A stretch of DNA of 64,000 bases, taken from contig OX422217.1 in NCBI GenBank assembly GCA_949130495.1, positions 577,574,606 through 577,638,605 of the forward strand, written 5' to 3'. Position 1 is the first letter of the stretch; each line of letters starts with the position of its first letter. This document shows, in pieces, positions 32,713 to 44,235 of this stretch. The translations under genes were made by a program, and so were the position numbers. The notes under the pieces were generated by a model. The model was not told the origin of the DNA and searched no databases. It saw nothing but the letters and a program-made list of their open reading frames with translations. Origin of the DNA: Sambucus nigra (Eukaryota > Streptophyta > Magnoliopsida > Dipsacales > Adoxaceae).

Positions 32713-34500
32713 ATTCTTATTCGGAGAAGGAAAGGAGTCTAGTGGTTGTCAGAAGATATCATCCCGCACATGCTGATCACTAGATTGAACTTTTCCTAAC
32801 TTGGTTCATTATATGAGTTGTCAAATTCGTCCCCCCATCTGGTGGCAACAATTTCTTCCTGCCAAGAAAATTCAATGAACTCCATGACCTCAACGTATTC
32901 TTCATTGAAATCCTCCCACTCATTGAGGAGGTGTGGGAGTGAAGGGACCAACCTTCCTTGTAGCTTCAAAGCGATGAGTAGATCCAAAACGTTGCAGATT
33001 TTTCCAGTTTTTCAGAACATGTCTATCATAATCTGCACCAAATTGTCCAAACTGATTTCATCAATGGGCACCACCCGATTATATAACTCCCAAGACCACT
33101 TTCAAGATTCCATGTACATGATGCTAAACTTCTGACAATCGATGGTTATTTTAGAGGGAAATTTCAACCCCAAATCCAAAAGTTTATTCAGTACTGCTGA
33201 TAACTCCATGTATTTTCATTTAAATCGGGTCCAAATAACAATACAAGCCTCCAAATCATTGGTTAGTGAAGGAGGTAGGGTTTAGGAAAAAATACGAGAA
33301 AACTTTGAGTGGTTTGGGTGAAAATATGGGTATGATGGGTGCTTTACTGGGGATAATTTGGGTCGATGGATCGAATTCTAGATCATTTTTTAGGAAGACG
33401 GCATTTGTATGGATTGGAAGTGGGTTGTGAGAGTTATTGGGTTTAGGATTGTATGGTGGGGCGATGGTACCCTGGTCAATTAAACCCTAAATTACATTTC
33501 AGAAATGGAAGCACTAATTAGTAGTATGGCCGAAAGACTGGTGATAATCACCATGGGCGTTAGTTTTGAAGTTTTTGGGAAGTGGGTTTGGCAATGGAAA
33601 AGGGTATAGAGGTTTGATAAGATTTTGACTTAACAAGGCTTGGTAGACTTTAGAGAGGCAAGCATGGAGCTCGGTGTATTCCTTTTTAGCGCGACTAGGG
33701 CGTCTTTCTGGCGCCCAAGAGGTAGAGGGCTGAGAAATATTATTGATGGTTGAGAATATGGCATTGATAGACTTCTCATACTTCCTAGGGGTGAACTGTT
33801 CGGACACTTTATTTAACTCGACTTCTATCTTGATAATGTTTTCTTCAATCTCCACACCCGCTTTCTGGAGGGCTCGAAAGTGTGGGCTATACTGATCTCC
33901 CATAGTTTCTCTGATATGGGGCAGGAAATTATTCTTCACTTTGTTGTCTTGTTCTTCTTCGAAGGGCCTGTTGGTTATGGTTGAAGTTTTCTCTCTCCAT
34001 ATTGCTATAAACATGCTAAAAGTTTCTCCAGGATTCCGCTTGAGAAGATCTATATCACGGCATGTAACCTCTATTTTTTCATTATACTTATAACATGACA
34101 TGAATTCCTGAGCGATATCTTCCCAGCTGCGAATTATGGTTTCTTCGAGCGATATGAACCAATGGAGATAGCTATCCTTCAAATTTTATTGGAACATATA
34201 GGCCATTATCTCTTCAGAGGAACCAAAGAGAGTCATGGATCGGTGATAGCTTTGAAGGTGAACAATTGGGAGGCCGCTGTCCTGAACTTCTCGATGGATG
34301 GCATGCTAAATTTTGCCATTAATTTTGCATTAGTATAGGGAGACATGCGAGTGTAGTCCGTGTAGTTCCCGAATATCTTAATTTGATCAAACTTCTTGGA
34401 TGACAACTTGAGGTCTTCCTTGACTTTTTTCAGTTCTTCCTCTTTGGGATCAAAGGGTACTGGCAAGTTAGCATCTGGATGGACGAGGTTTGGTATAGGG
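32713..34500 (-). pseudogene. Ogre-like gag relic
   Basis: 34466-34233 gives PYTNAKLMAKFSMPSIEKF; 34182-33514 gives the best match: YKYNEKIEVTCRDIDLLKRN, PGETFSMFIAIWREK, TNRPFEEEQDNKVKNNFLP, HFRALQKAGVEIEENI. This parallels the Retrotrans_gag region of Ogre elements (RDLE-K-x-x-ESF-x-x-F-x-x-RWR...RP-EEDQ...NLLP). Near 33545-33440 AHGDYHQSFGHTTN and GLIDQGTI correspond to the C-x-YH-x-GH-x-x-x-C ... LID segment at the gag C-terminus, with the Cys residues lost. The region 33300-32713 keeps further gag-like text with stops. The start codon is not identifiable. Confidence 0.78.
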
Positions 34501-36307
34501 AGATGAGCTGGTGGTGGCCTTTTGGCGAGCAGGACACGTGGAGTGTGATGATAATCTTTTAAGACCTATAGAGGCTCAGGAGCGGGTGGACCAATGGCAT
34601 CTGGAATGATAACCTCGAGTTATTCGGGGACCTAGACTCGATTTCATTGTATCTCGTAAACCTCGGTTTGAAGGTTGTCAATCTTGGCACTGAGTTGAAC
34701 TATGACTACCATCAGATCGGGCTGTACGTTCGCTACTTGATCGACATTTTCCATGAAGGACTGACGAAGGTATGTTTCAAAATCGAAAGAAGTAGCAAGG
34801 AAACTGATGAAGCTTCAGGGAAGTTTAATAGAAGATCGAATCCAATAGGGAGCCCGACCAAGATCGGGTATGCGATCGGCCTAAAAAGGAAAATTATTCG
34901 AATTTATTTTTGAAAAAAGGGAAAAAGGATTTATTTTTGTTGAAAAGGTGGGAAAATATTTTTGACATTTTTGGTATTTTGATAAAAAAGAGGAAAAACA
35001 TTTTTGGTATTTTGATGAAAGTAGGAAAAATATTTTTGGCATTTTGGTTTGTCGAGCAAGAGGAGGAAAAAAAGGGAGAAGACTCTCATAATGAGTATTA
35101 TTACTATTACATTCTCACTTGTATTAGGTTTACCTAAATGCAAAAGAAATGTTAGATAGGATCGATGCCTGGGAAAATTGGTTTGAATAATAGGTAAGAT
35201 AGGGTTGGACTTGTTTCCAGGCTCCTGTTTTGAAAAAAATGACAAAATCACGTGAAAATTCGAGCGGCATTCTAACTCGGCATTTCGACAGAGTTTCATG
35301 TGATAACCGAAAAATTAAATATGAGTGCCCTAGGTTTGATGCCAATATGAGGTTTACGCAGTTGTTGGGTTAGTGAAAAGGTTCCCCCCTCTGGAATGAC
35401 TTCCAAGATATACTTCTTGCGTTTGAGGGAAATCGGTACGTGTGGACAAGCTATTTGATATACCCGAGTGTACGTGAATTGCCTCACTATATACCTCATT
35501 GGAACAGTACGCGTGATAGTGAATTTGATATACTCAACGTACGTGAACGAGTTCCCAGTTATATACCTCCCTTTATGAGTTCGGTCAAGCGGTACGATGT
35601 GGGGGAAACCGTTCGACATACGTCGAAGGTAATAGGCCAATGGAATGTGAGATTAATATTTCTTAGGCTAACAGTGACCTGCCGAACCAACTCCCATCAC
35701 AAAGTGACCCCCAGTACATGACAAAATTTTGGTCAATAGCCATGCTCTTTGTGATGTAGTGTGTAAAATGCATGATTCTTGATTAGTATATTATGGAGAG
35801 AGTCTTTTATTTGACATAAGAAGCACTATTCTAATAGGGAAGAATGTACAAGTATCATGAAAAGTAAATCTAGAATGGGGCATGAAGATTACACTAAGCA
35901 TGGATACATGTGAGTGAGTGATGTGTGAATATCTACAAGTGAGTGCATGGTAGTGAGCCAAAGCATGGATCAACTACAAGTGGCATGTGATAAGTGAACA
36001 TGGATATATACAAGTGTTATAAGTAGCGGTATGTTTTAATTAAACCTAATAATGGATATTCTAAGTGGTTTATGAAACACGTGGATATAAGTGATCCTAT
36101 GTACAATTGTAAATAGTGTGAGGTGTACATGGAGGATATTTACAAGGGAGTGAAAGTGAAAAGTGAGTGATAGGTGATATAAGCATGAGGTAAATATAAA
36201 AAAAAGTAAATAGGGGGAAAAGGAAACATATAGGTAGGTGCATACGCACACATGCAGGAAATGATAAAATGCATATAAACATAGTCTAGCCCTCTTATGA
36301 CAATTAA
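34501..36307 (-). other. 5' leader of the Ogre-like element
   Basis: No recognisable domain. Includes a three-unit imperfect repeat at 35430-35640 (units start near 35430, 35503 and 35588; each has a GGTACG-type core, TGATATAC and TATATACCTC blocks). An open minus reading crosses it (35640-35296) but resembles nothing I know. Tracts of ACACATG-type repeats lie near 35900-36250. Confidence 0.5.
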
Positions 36308-36326
36308 GTCCCCAATAGAGTCGCCA
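36308..36326 (-). promoter_or_regulatory. Primer-binding site of the Ogre-like element
   Basis: The minus strand reads TGGCGACTCTATTGGGGAC one base inside the LTR edge (36328). It starts with TGG, complementary to the CCA end of a tRNA, and has the TGGCGACTC-TGGGGA form I associate with Tat/Ogre elements. It fixes the transcription direction (minus) and the LTR inner edge. Confidence 0.75.
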
Positions 36327-36327
36327 C

Positions 36328-36907
36328 TGTGGCCATCTCGTTTCCTTCCTCCTCCTTCATTGAGGAGGGGGGATGGGGGTTCGACATTCGATTGTGCGGT
36401 TGGAGGGAAATAAGAAGAAGTTCTCGCACCCTTTCTAGAGGCTCTTCGATCGTCATCGATGTGGGGTGATGCAAAGAGACATATTCGCTAGCCTATTTTG
36501 CACAAAACAGGAAAAAATATGTCTCCACTTCGGGACAACGACATCAAAGAAATACCGATGGTTGCAAAACCAATTAGTTCAGAGGTTCGGGGGCTAAGTT
36601 ACATAGTGGGAAGGTGTTAGGGACCCATCCCGCGCTTTCGGTCTCTTATGGGCATGTGTTATTATTCTCCTTAATAATTTCGTAAAATGTGTTCGTAAAA
36701 TGTGTGTGTGTGTGTGTGTGTGTGTGTGGAGAATGTAATTTCTCAACTCACGTCATAAAGAAAGGCGGAGTGAGGTCATATGTAGGAGTGTTCCCAAAAA
36801 TAAGAATAAAAAATATAATGTGTGCGTTTATTGGATCACCGATCGTTTATAGAAAGATGATAGTATAAATTGGACAAAAATGCGAGCATGAATCACAAAT
36901 ATAATAT
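36328..36907 (-). repeat. Ogre-like LTR, 5' copy, interrupted at 36907
   Basis: Aligned with 18434-18983 throughout. Contains a (GT)n tract at about 36703-36728 in place of GCTCGTGTATATATT in the other copy. Cut at AAATATAAT by the retroelement whose LTR begins TGATGCC at 36908; the uncut order is visible at 18975-18990. Confidence 0.8.
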
Positions 36908-37427
36908 TGATGCCAAAAATTATCCATCTACGTGGACCGGTGAGAAATGGACACCTGTTCTCCTACATGGAAATATTCACATTAATTATTCACTTGGTTG
37001 GCTCAGAAGACAGTTGGGCACCAGTTGACCAACCAACCTGAAGAATGCGAACCATCAAGAATATCAATGGCCATTGGTGTAGAGTCATTTTGTACACATG
37101 AATATCAAGGGTCTAATTTATTGTATATAGATGTAAATGCCTGAAAATATAAAGGCATTCCATCTCTTCGGTTCTTAACAACCTCTATAAATGCATACTT
37201 TCCCATAGCTATAGGGGACAACTCAGTCATTCACAGCACACCATATTCTTTTATTTAAAACTTCGGAATAAAATAGCAGTGGACATAGCCTTTCCTTACA
37301 ACCGAACCACTTTAAAATTCTTTGTCTCTCATGTGCTTACTTGTATTGTTTATCTTTATCCCATCTTCATTTTCATTTTATCTCTTGTTGACATCTATAA
37401 AATGAAAGAGACCATTTTTTGCCATCA
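36908..37427 (+). repeat. Gypsy LTR copy A (TGATG...CATCA)
   Basis: Begins TGATGCCAAAAATTAT and ends TTTTGCCATCA, with TATA-like CTATAAATG near 37185 about 240 bases before the end. Followed three bases on by a TGG-TGTCGTCTGTGGGA sequence, the degraded form of the primer site seen after copy B. Inserted in the Ogre-like LTR. Confidence 0.72.
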
Positions 37428-40369
37428 ACAGATTGGTGTCGTCTGTGGGAATGACATGAAAATCTTTCTTTCTTATTAGAAGAGACGAAGATCATATTCA
37501 AAAGCTAAGTTTTTCTTTCTCCGCGTATACATCTTTTGATTCAATCATGATCCTTATATGTTCATATTCATAAATTATTCCTTCAATTCTTATTTAAAAA
37601 TTTGCAAAACACTGAATTTCATAACCATAAGTTTTGTATGAATCCTTAAATTATGGCAAATACGGTTATTTACTGGGTTATATTAGATATTTTGATTCTC
37701 GTACCTTAGATTTTTTCCATCTATCAATTTGCAACAATCGTATCAATTTCAGATAATTTTCACTGTTCATTTTGCGATGAATTTCGTAACAGGTCTCCGG
37801 TGACTCCTTGAATACTTGGTTTCCCAGGATAATGTTTATATATGATATTTTTTTCTCTCTGCAACTGGAAAATAGGGAGACAACTTTCTCTTTCTTGATT
37901 ATCAGAGGGAACTGCCTCAATTTGATGCTCTAGGAACAAACTTGGGAGAAAATTTCTCTAAAATTAACCCAAATGAATATCTGGGTTTATATATTCAAGA
38001 AATTATATATCACCTCCTTGCCTGCAGATTCACAACTCGGACTCGGTACTCTTTTTCCCAGAAGTTGAGTTTTAGTGAAAACTCGATCGTCAGCAATGAC
38101 CGGAGGATTTATAACTGAAACCACAAGCCAGTATTGAACAGGGGCGATTTATATAAAAGTAATCGATGCCAAAGATCATACTTAAAATAGTTAATGAAAT
38201 GATTTATGGACGCAAAGCAAGATTGGAACCATCCACCCAACGAAAATCAACTCCGACCAAGTTCCAGACTCAACAGGGACCTGAGATGAACTTTTTAGAC
38301 TCATACGATTAATTACCAAATATTATTTGGAAAATTTCTCTGATCGAAATGAAGCAATTCACTTCATTGGAGATAAGAAAACAACACTGAGCTTCCATAT
38401 CTAATCAATCGATAACAAATTATCACGAATGCCAAGATTTTTATAGAATCTGTTCATTTCTACAGTTGCTATTTGTAAATCGATCAAGGGCCCTACAATA
38501 TGGTCGTCGAAATACCTCATTAGTCGACGACCACTATATGAAGAGGGGAACATTTTGGCGACCAATTTACCCATAATAACACATATCAACAACATCGTCG
38601 GAGGTACCCTTCGTGGTCGAAAACAACTATACCATAGAGACAAGTCCGAAGGGAGATTGCCAATGGGACCTAATCACTAGTCGACGACATGTCTACGGTA
38701 CCAAAACATTTGCACAAGTTAGGGGTTTCTTGACCACATATTACTAGTCGACATCATGCTGAAGTCTTCTTCGGCTAACACTTGCACATTTCTGACCACT
38801 TATCGTTGGTCGCGGTGGCAACCAATGACCAATAGGTGGATAAGAAACTTTCTTCAGGCATCAATCAAATTAATTTTTGTTGTTTCCGATGTGCATTCTT
38901 TCAGGTGTAGATAATGGGACAAGTGGGTTTTGAATCACTTAATAGTTATTGTGAGGGAAAAGTCAAGAATGACTACTTTATCCCACCCAAAATTTCTCAG
39001 GCACATTTATGATTTGTTTGACCTCATATTTTTTATTGAATCTAATCGGCAGCCAAAGATAAAACGCAGCTGGTCATTGGCAAATGTTTAAGGCTGGAAT
39101 CAGCACACCCCATGTGCGTTAATAAACATGTAAAAAGTTTCATTAGGGTGCTTGAATTTCAGACCCATTTAACTTTATTAAATCATACAAATTGATGTTT
39201 AAGTGCTTTTGGATTACCTCCCTATACTATATATTTCACAACTTTATGTGGAAATAATTCATTGAAACCAACTTACATTTTAATAGTTCCTTGGACTTCA
39301 AATAAATTTGTAAAAATTCTAAACTAAACAATTATGCCTTCTGTCTATTACATATTTGATAAAAAAATTACTTATCTGACACTTATTCGGCATAACATGA
39401 AATAAAACTTATTATCTCCTCATATGACAAGTACTCGGCATAAAATCAAAATTTCATATTTTCACTGCTCGATGTTCGAGCAAATACATATCATATATTG
39501 CTTCGCCAAATAAATCAATCTCACGATAAATTCTATTTGATTTACCATCCACATATGGTCAAATAAATTTACTAATTTCCAGAGGTAGAAGATTGAGTCC
39601 CGACAGATACTCGGCAACAATCTTAATCTCTTGAAAATCTCTTTAATGCTACGACAGATGCTCGAGCATGGGTCATTCATTATATCTATTCGGTGCTATA
39701 CAATTCTATTTCGACGTATTAGTCAAGCACCATTTATTTTATTAATGCTCCAATAGATGATCGAGCACGCTACAACACTTTAAGACACGACAAATGGTTC
39801 TACAAGATTATTTATTATAACCGACGAATACTCGGGTGTCAACATGTCTTCAACTTCATTATTAATTATCCGACTCTCATTCTCAACCTGAAGAATCATA
39901 TTGGCAGAGTGTCGGAGAAATATTTTCATATATTTAAACTCGAAGATATCTGCCACACAAGTTGTATTTTATCCCCAACAGATAGTGGTCGGGATAATCC
40001 TTATCTATATTCAATCTCGATAATTGGTTGGCATAGTCTAATGTTAATAAACTTTATGTGAAAATAATTTAGGAAGAGAGCTTAGCATCAAAGCAGCCGA
40101 GCAGACTTCTCCAGAAGATAGCTCAATGATTTAAGATAGATAAGAAGAATTTATGGAAGTGAGCTCACAGTTCAGTTCATTGTTCAAGAAAATCAAGAAG
40201 ACTTCTTTGGAAGAGAGCTCACAGTTCACCCTGACGAGCAGACTCCCATGTGGGATATCTCAACCATTCAAATTATGCCTCTTTTTTGGGGCATTACCAA
40301 TTGTGTGTCCATCTAACTTTATATTTGCAATTCATGCTCAGATGCTTGGGCATACTCATTATTTGATCA

Positions 40370-40428
<59 letters not shown>

Positions 40429-40520
40429 CAACACTATGTTGTAACAATGTTCAGTCAAATGGTCGGGCCTTATTATTATTCAGTCTCCTCTTCATAAGCC
40501 CAACTGGGGGCTCTATAGTT
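37428..40520 (+). repeat. Gypsy primer site and leader A (duplicate of 44213-46150)
   Basis: Primer-site-like sequence at 37434-37450, then noncoding leader. Nearly the whole stretch has a counterpart after LTR B, except about 38490-39590, which is extra here and contains several GTCGACGAC-type motifs. 39600-40020 holds repeats of a CGACAGATG-CTCGAGCA motif. No gag was recognised. Short ORFs on either strand have no family resemblance. Confidence 0.6.
40369..40426. repeat. (CT)n then (TA)n microsatellite
   Basis: Pure CT then TA dinucleotides, the same arrangement as at 5751-5814. Confidence 0.9.
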
Positions 40521-41807
40521 ATGTTGTTTGATCACTGCAACATTAATGAAGTAAGCCTCAGTGCATTAATGCTTCACGAATCTTGGTCAACTTCTCCATT
40601 TGGGCTATTTATCCTATTAACAGATAATACTGGCTTGCACAAAGTATCATTGTTTAAAATCAAAACTAATGACATATCACCAATGCACTTTATTAGCTCA
40701 GCTAAAATCAAACTTCCTGTATGACCTCGTCTCCGGACATATTACTAACAAGAATATCCCCAAATCTAGGAAATGCATTACAGTCTTATGGACAATAAGA
40801 TCCAAACATATCTGACTAAATCATGGATAACTCCTAAACACCACTTCATAAATGACTTCGTCTTTGACGATTCAAGAACAAGAAGTCTGTAAAACTTCGT
40901 GTACAACTCAGGAAGTTAAAAACAAGTTTTACCCGACTGAGTTTAAGACAAGAATACATCTATATATTCCCAAGCACAAGAATACATACATACATTCCTA
41001 ATACACTTAGTCGCCGCTGATAACTAAAGCTACAATTTAGATCAACAAAATAATTTACAGTTTTATCTCAGAACAACATTAGTAGAATCTAAGGCATTAC
41101 AATCATCACTGACCCGACAAACTAGTCTGCGCAGATTATTTATTAGCCAAGGTATATAAGCATAAAATTTATCATTTTATAAGGTTATCTAATTGGCAAG
41201 ACCGATTAACTAATCACAATCTTAAATAAACATTTATTAAGCTTAAATATTCCAACACTTATGGCTTCAGCATGACAATAAAAGGATAGTGACAATCATT
41301 ACAAAGAAATAACAAATATCTTAAGAGTAATTTCATGTGGAATTTTTCCTCGGCCTTATCCATCCAAGCAAGAGAGACATCAAGGGCAGGAAATCCAGAA
41401 TACCCTTTTGGAGGTTTGCAATTTTTCAAACAATCCACAAAAACATTAGTGAAATACTTTACAAAGTTCGGTAGGTCGGCTACCAACCACCAACAGACTT
41501 GGAGGTCGAGAAAGTATTCAAAGCTCATATTCCATCCTTTGGGGATTATTAAATTTTTCATGTTGCTAAGAAATTCCAAGTGGCACATTATGGAACGTAG
41601 AGTTGATAACACTAAACAGTACCAGTTGGACCAACAACATCAGGACCCTTGTCCTCCCAAAAATACACTTCAACACTTCATCGAAACTTGGTCAGAACCA
41701 AACCTAATTAATCGGTGCACCGACTGACTAACTTAAGAGTGCCAGTCATCAAGAATAATAAATGTCAAATCAATTATATTATGCAAGAGGTATTTTTACA
41801 CGTTGTT
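40521..41807. other. Unassigned intergenic or decayed element DNA
   Basis: No recognised domain. Overlapping 117- and 130-codon ORFs on opposite strands (41259-41727) show no family resemblance. The end (41700-41800) faintly resembles the gypsy LTR text at 37030-37090. Confidence 0.4.
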
Positions 41808-41846
41808 GAAGATAAACTATCACATCCATCACTGTAAGTACCCGTT
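41808..41846. repeat. Short direct repeat flanking a solo LTR (partner 42916-42955)
   Basis: The GTTGAAGAT-AACTATCACATCC block through GTAA-TACCCG occurs on both sides. It was probably a tandem repeat before the LTR inserted. Confidence 0.7.
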
Positions 41847-42915
41847 TGAAAAACTATGACTGTGTGATAATTGATTAAATTTTGCAAGTTTATAATTTGG
41901 CGCACTTATTTAATTAGAGTCTATTTAAACAAAATCAAATAAACCCCTAAACATGCAATTGTGTGTGTGTGTCAACTCATAAATAAATAAAGCATGTGAT
42001 GCACATATTCAAGAAAAATCCCTGAAGGGAAAAACCTTTTATTTCTAGAACTTTGAATAATTCACAAGACCATTGACATACATACAACCTGATAATCGTA
42101 CACAAGTGTAACTCACAGTGTCTTCGTTAAACCTTCAAAGCAACGGCTAAAAATCTGCAGTGGTTCACGTGCAGCTATACCACGAGGACCGCAATCCAGA
42201 AACTCTGTAGAGACTCCCTCCACAATAGAACGCAGCTCTCCGGTTGTAAAGTTCTCTCCACAAAGAATAAACAACAGCAAAATTTGTGTCCTTGAACACC
42301 AAAACAATTCACCAAAGCATATGGGATTTTTGTGAATTGAAAACAAAAATGGATTAAACCCTAAAAGAAGTAGTAAAAAGGAATGCTGCAATTTCACAGG
42401 TTTCTGTCTTTCAAAATGTTGGGACTTCTTAATGAAAACGAAATCATTTAATGAGTATTTATACAAAATCGCAACGCTTCGGTGTTAGAGCTCGTTCGAG
42501 CGAGATAAGCATGTCGATCGTACGAAGGACACGTGTCGCTCGAACGAGATCGTGAGACATCCTTATCTCATTCGAACGTCAGTGCTATGTCGTTTGAACG
42601 AATGTTGCGTCGAAAAAATATTATTTTAATGTCTTCTCTAATACTTAGAAAAAATACTCATTCTCAAATTTTGACGAAAAAGTCCGCTCCAAAACTTAGA
42701 AAATATTTTGTAAAAATATCCCAAAAGCTCTAAGTGGAAAGTTAAGGTATTTAAAACAAAACCTTATGAAAGTAAACTTCGCGGAGTCTTTTTGATGAAG
42801 AACCTTGATATTCGGATCCGTCTTTGATGCTTGAATGTTCTTAAATGCTCTTCGACGGTGTAGAGGTATATGACATAATAAATTGGTAATGGACTTATAA
42901 AAATATGTCCTTACA
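41847..42915 (-). mobile_element. Solo LTR, probably Ty1/copia, 5-bp target duplication
   Basis: On the minus strand it starts TGTAAGGAC and ends TTTTTCA. CCGTT lies directly outside both ends (41842-41846 and 42916-42920), a perfect target duplication with no internal region, hence a solo LTR. On the minus strand TTTGTATAAATACTC (about 42466-42452) is a TATA box. Upstream of it (42490-42610) are many TTCGAACG/TTCGAGCG palindromes. The transcribed part (antisense of 42113-42466) reads open but looks like LTR R-U5 sequence, similar in style to 50150-50550. Confidence 0.8.
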
Positions 42916-42967
42916 CCGTTGAAGATCAACTATCACATCCATTATTGTAAATACCCGAATTTATACA

Positions 42968-43480
42968 CGGCAGTCAAAAGATATTTGGGATCTCCACCAC
43001 TGTTGTTCCGACCAATACTGGAATCTGCTATTAGCTCGGTGCGACGCAGATCAGACTAGAGAATGGGTTTAAAATCCAGTATATTACACAAGCAAAGCAT
43101 TCAGTGGAACAAAAATTAGGCATCCACGCTTGAAAAAAATAGACTTTTGCTCTCATTAAAGCATCAAGGAAGATGAAACCCTACTCCCAGGCACACACCA
43201 TCGTAATATACACATGTTTGCCTCTTCGATAAGCACTACAAAGACTAGAGAAATCAAGTAGGATAATATGTTGGGCTGTAGAGCTTGAAGAGTATGATAT
43301 CATTTATGAGCCAAGAGATGCGAACTATGGCAGACTTCATTGTTTAATTCACATAACCAGAAGTGATTCATAACCCAAGTTTGCCTACCGATCAGACTTC
43401 TTCGGTAGAGGGATCAGCTCTAAAGCACACCAAAATTACCAATCAACCTGGATTATCCATTGTCTAGGAGATAGCCCATC
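42968..43480 (+). pseudogene. Ty3/gypsy RT end and RNase H relic
   Basis: AVKRYLGSPPLLFRP (FK-YL-SPPLLSRP block at the RT/RNase H boundary), then NPVYYTSKAFSGTKIRHPRL, DFALIKASRKMKPYSQAHTI, a TAA after the PLR of the PLRQ-L block, and SRIICWAVELEEYDIIYEPR. These are the successive RNase H blocks of Tat/RIRE2-like gypsy Pol. It has several frameshifts. The orientation is that of LTR A, so it may be what is left of that element's pol. Confidence 0.8.
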
Positions 43481-43494
43481 ATCCATTGTATATA

Positions 43495-43686
43495 TCTATA
43501 TGGAGAATGGAATTTCTCAACTCATGTCATAAAAAAAGGCGGGCGGAGTGAGGTCATCTGTGCGAGTCTTCCAAAAAATAATAATAAAAAATATAATGTG
43601 TGCGTTTGTCGGACCACTGATCATTTATAGAATGACAACGATATAAATTGGACAAAAATGTGAGCATGAATCACAAATATAATTAT
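43495..43686 (-). repeat. Fragment of Ogre-like LTR, third copy
   Basis: Matches 36722-36907 and 18805-18983 (TTTCTCAACTCA-GTCATAA, GGAGTGAGGTCAT, ATAATGTGTGCGTTTGT). Its left edge falls at a TA-rich tract. Confidence 0.75.
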
Positions 43687-44212
43687 TGATGCCAAAAATT
43701 ATTCATCTACGTGGACCAATGAGAAATGGACACCTGTTCTCCTACAAGGCAATATTCACATTAATTACTCAGTTGGTCGACTTAGAAGACAGTTGGTCGG
43801 CTAACCAGTTGACCAACCAACTTGAAGAATATGAATGATCAAGAATATAAAAGGCCATTGGTGTAGAGTCATTTTTTACACATGAATATTAAGGGTCTCA
43901 ATTATTGTATACATATGTAAATGCCTGAATATATAAAGTCATTCCATCTCTTCGGTTCCTAACAACCCCTATAAATACATACTCTCCCATAACTCAAGGG
44001 GTTAACTCAATCATTCACAGCACACCATATTGTGCTATTGTAAATCGCTGAAATAAAATAATAGTGGATGTACGCTTTCCTTATAGTCGAACCACTTTAA
44101 AAATCTTTGTCTCTCATGTGATTACTTGGATTGTTTATCTTTATTCCATCTTCATATTTATTTTATCTCTTGTTGACATCTATAAAATGATTGAGACCAT
44201 TTCTTGCCATCA
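43687..44212 (+). repeat. Gypsy LTR copy B (TGATG...CATCA)
   Basis: Same ends and TATA-like box (about 43969-43980) as copy A. Preceded by the same Ogre-LTR flank and followed by the same leader, so it is a segmental duplicate of copy A rather than the 3' LTR of one element. Confidence 0.72.
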
Positions 44213-44218
44213 ACAGAT

Positions 44219-44235
44219 TGGCGCCGTCTGTGGGA
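44219..44235 (+). promoter_or_regulatory. Primer-binding site of the gypsy element, copy B
   Basis: TGGCGCCGTCTGTGGGA, the form commonly found after 5' LTRs of plant Ty3/gypsy (Tat-like) elements, six bases after the LTR end. The better-preserved copy; in copy A CGCC has become TGTC. Confidence 0.75.

Larger units (their letters stand above)
18434..36907 (-). mobile_element. Giant Ty3/gypsy retrotransposon, Tat/Ogre type
   Basis: The minus strand reads, from high to low coordinate: LTR (inner edge 36328), primer-binding site, leader, gag, protease, RT, archaeal-type RNase H, integrase, then about 8 kb of 3' region with opposite-strand ORFs and tandem repeats, and the matching LTR (outer edge 18434). 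Large size, this domain order, the second type of RNase H and a repeat-rich 3' region are features of the plant Tat/Ogre lineage. All reading frames are heavily broken. The 5' LTR is interrupted at 36907 by another retroelement, so the true right end is not visible. Confidence 0.82.

Noticed and set aside
35296..35640. Possible extra ORF in the leader of the Ogre-like element
   Set aside because: Crosses an imperfect triple repeat and resembles no domain; not supported as a gene.
42113..42466. 117-codon minus ORF
   Set aside because: Lies in the transcribed part of a solo LTR just after its TATA box; LTR sequence, not a protein domain.
43687..44212. LTR B as the 3' LTR of an element starting at LTR A
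   Set aside because: LTR B is preceded by the Ogre-LTR flank and followed by a primer site and leader, like A; a 3' LTR would have internal sequence on its left and host DNA on its right.
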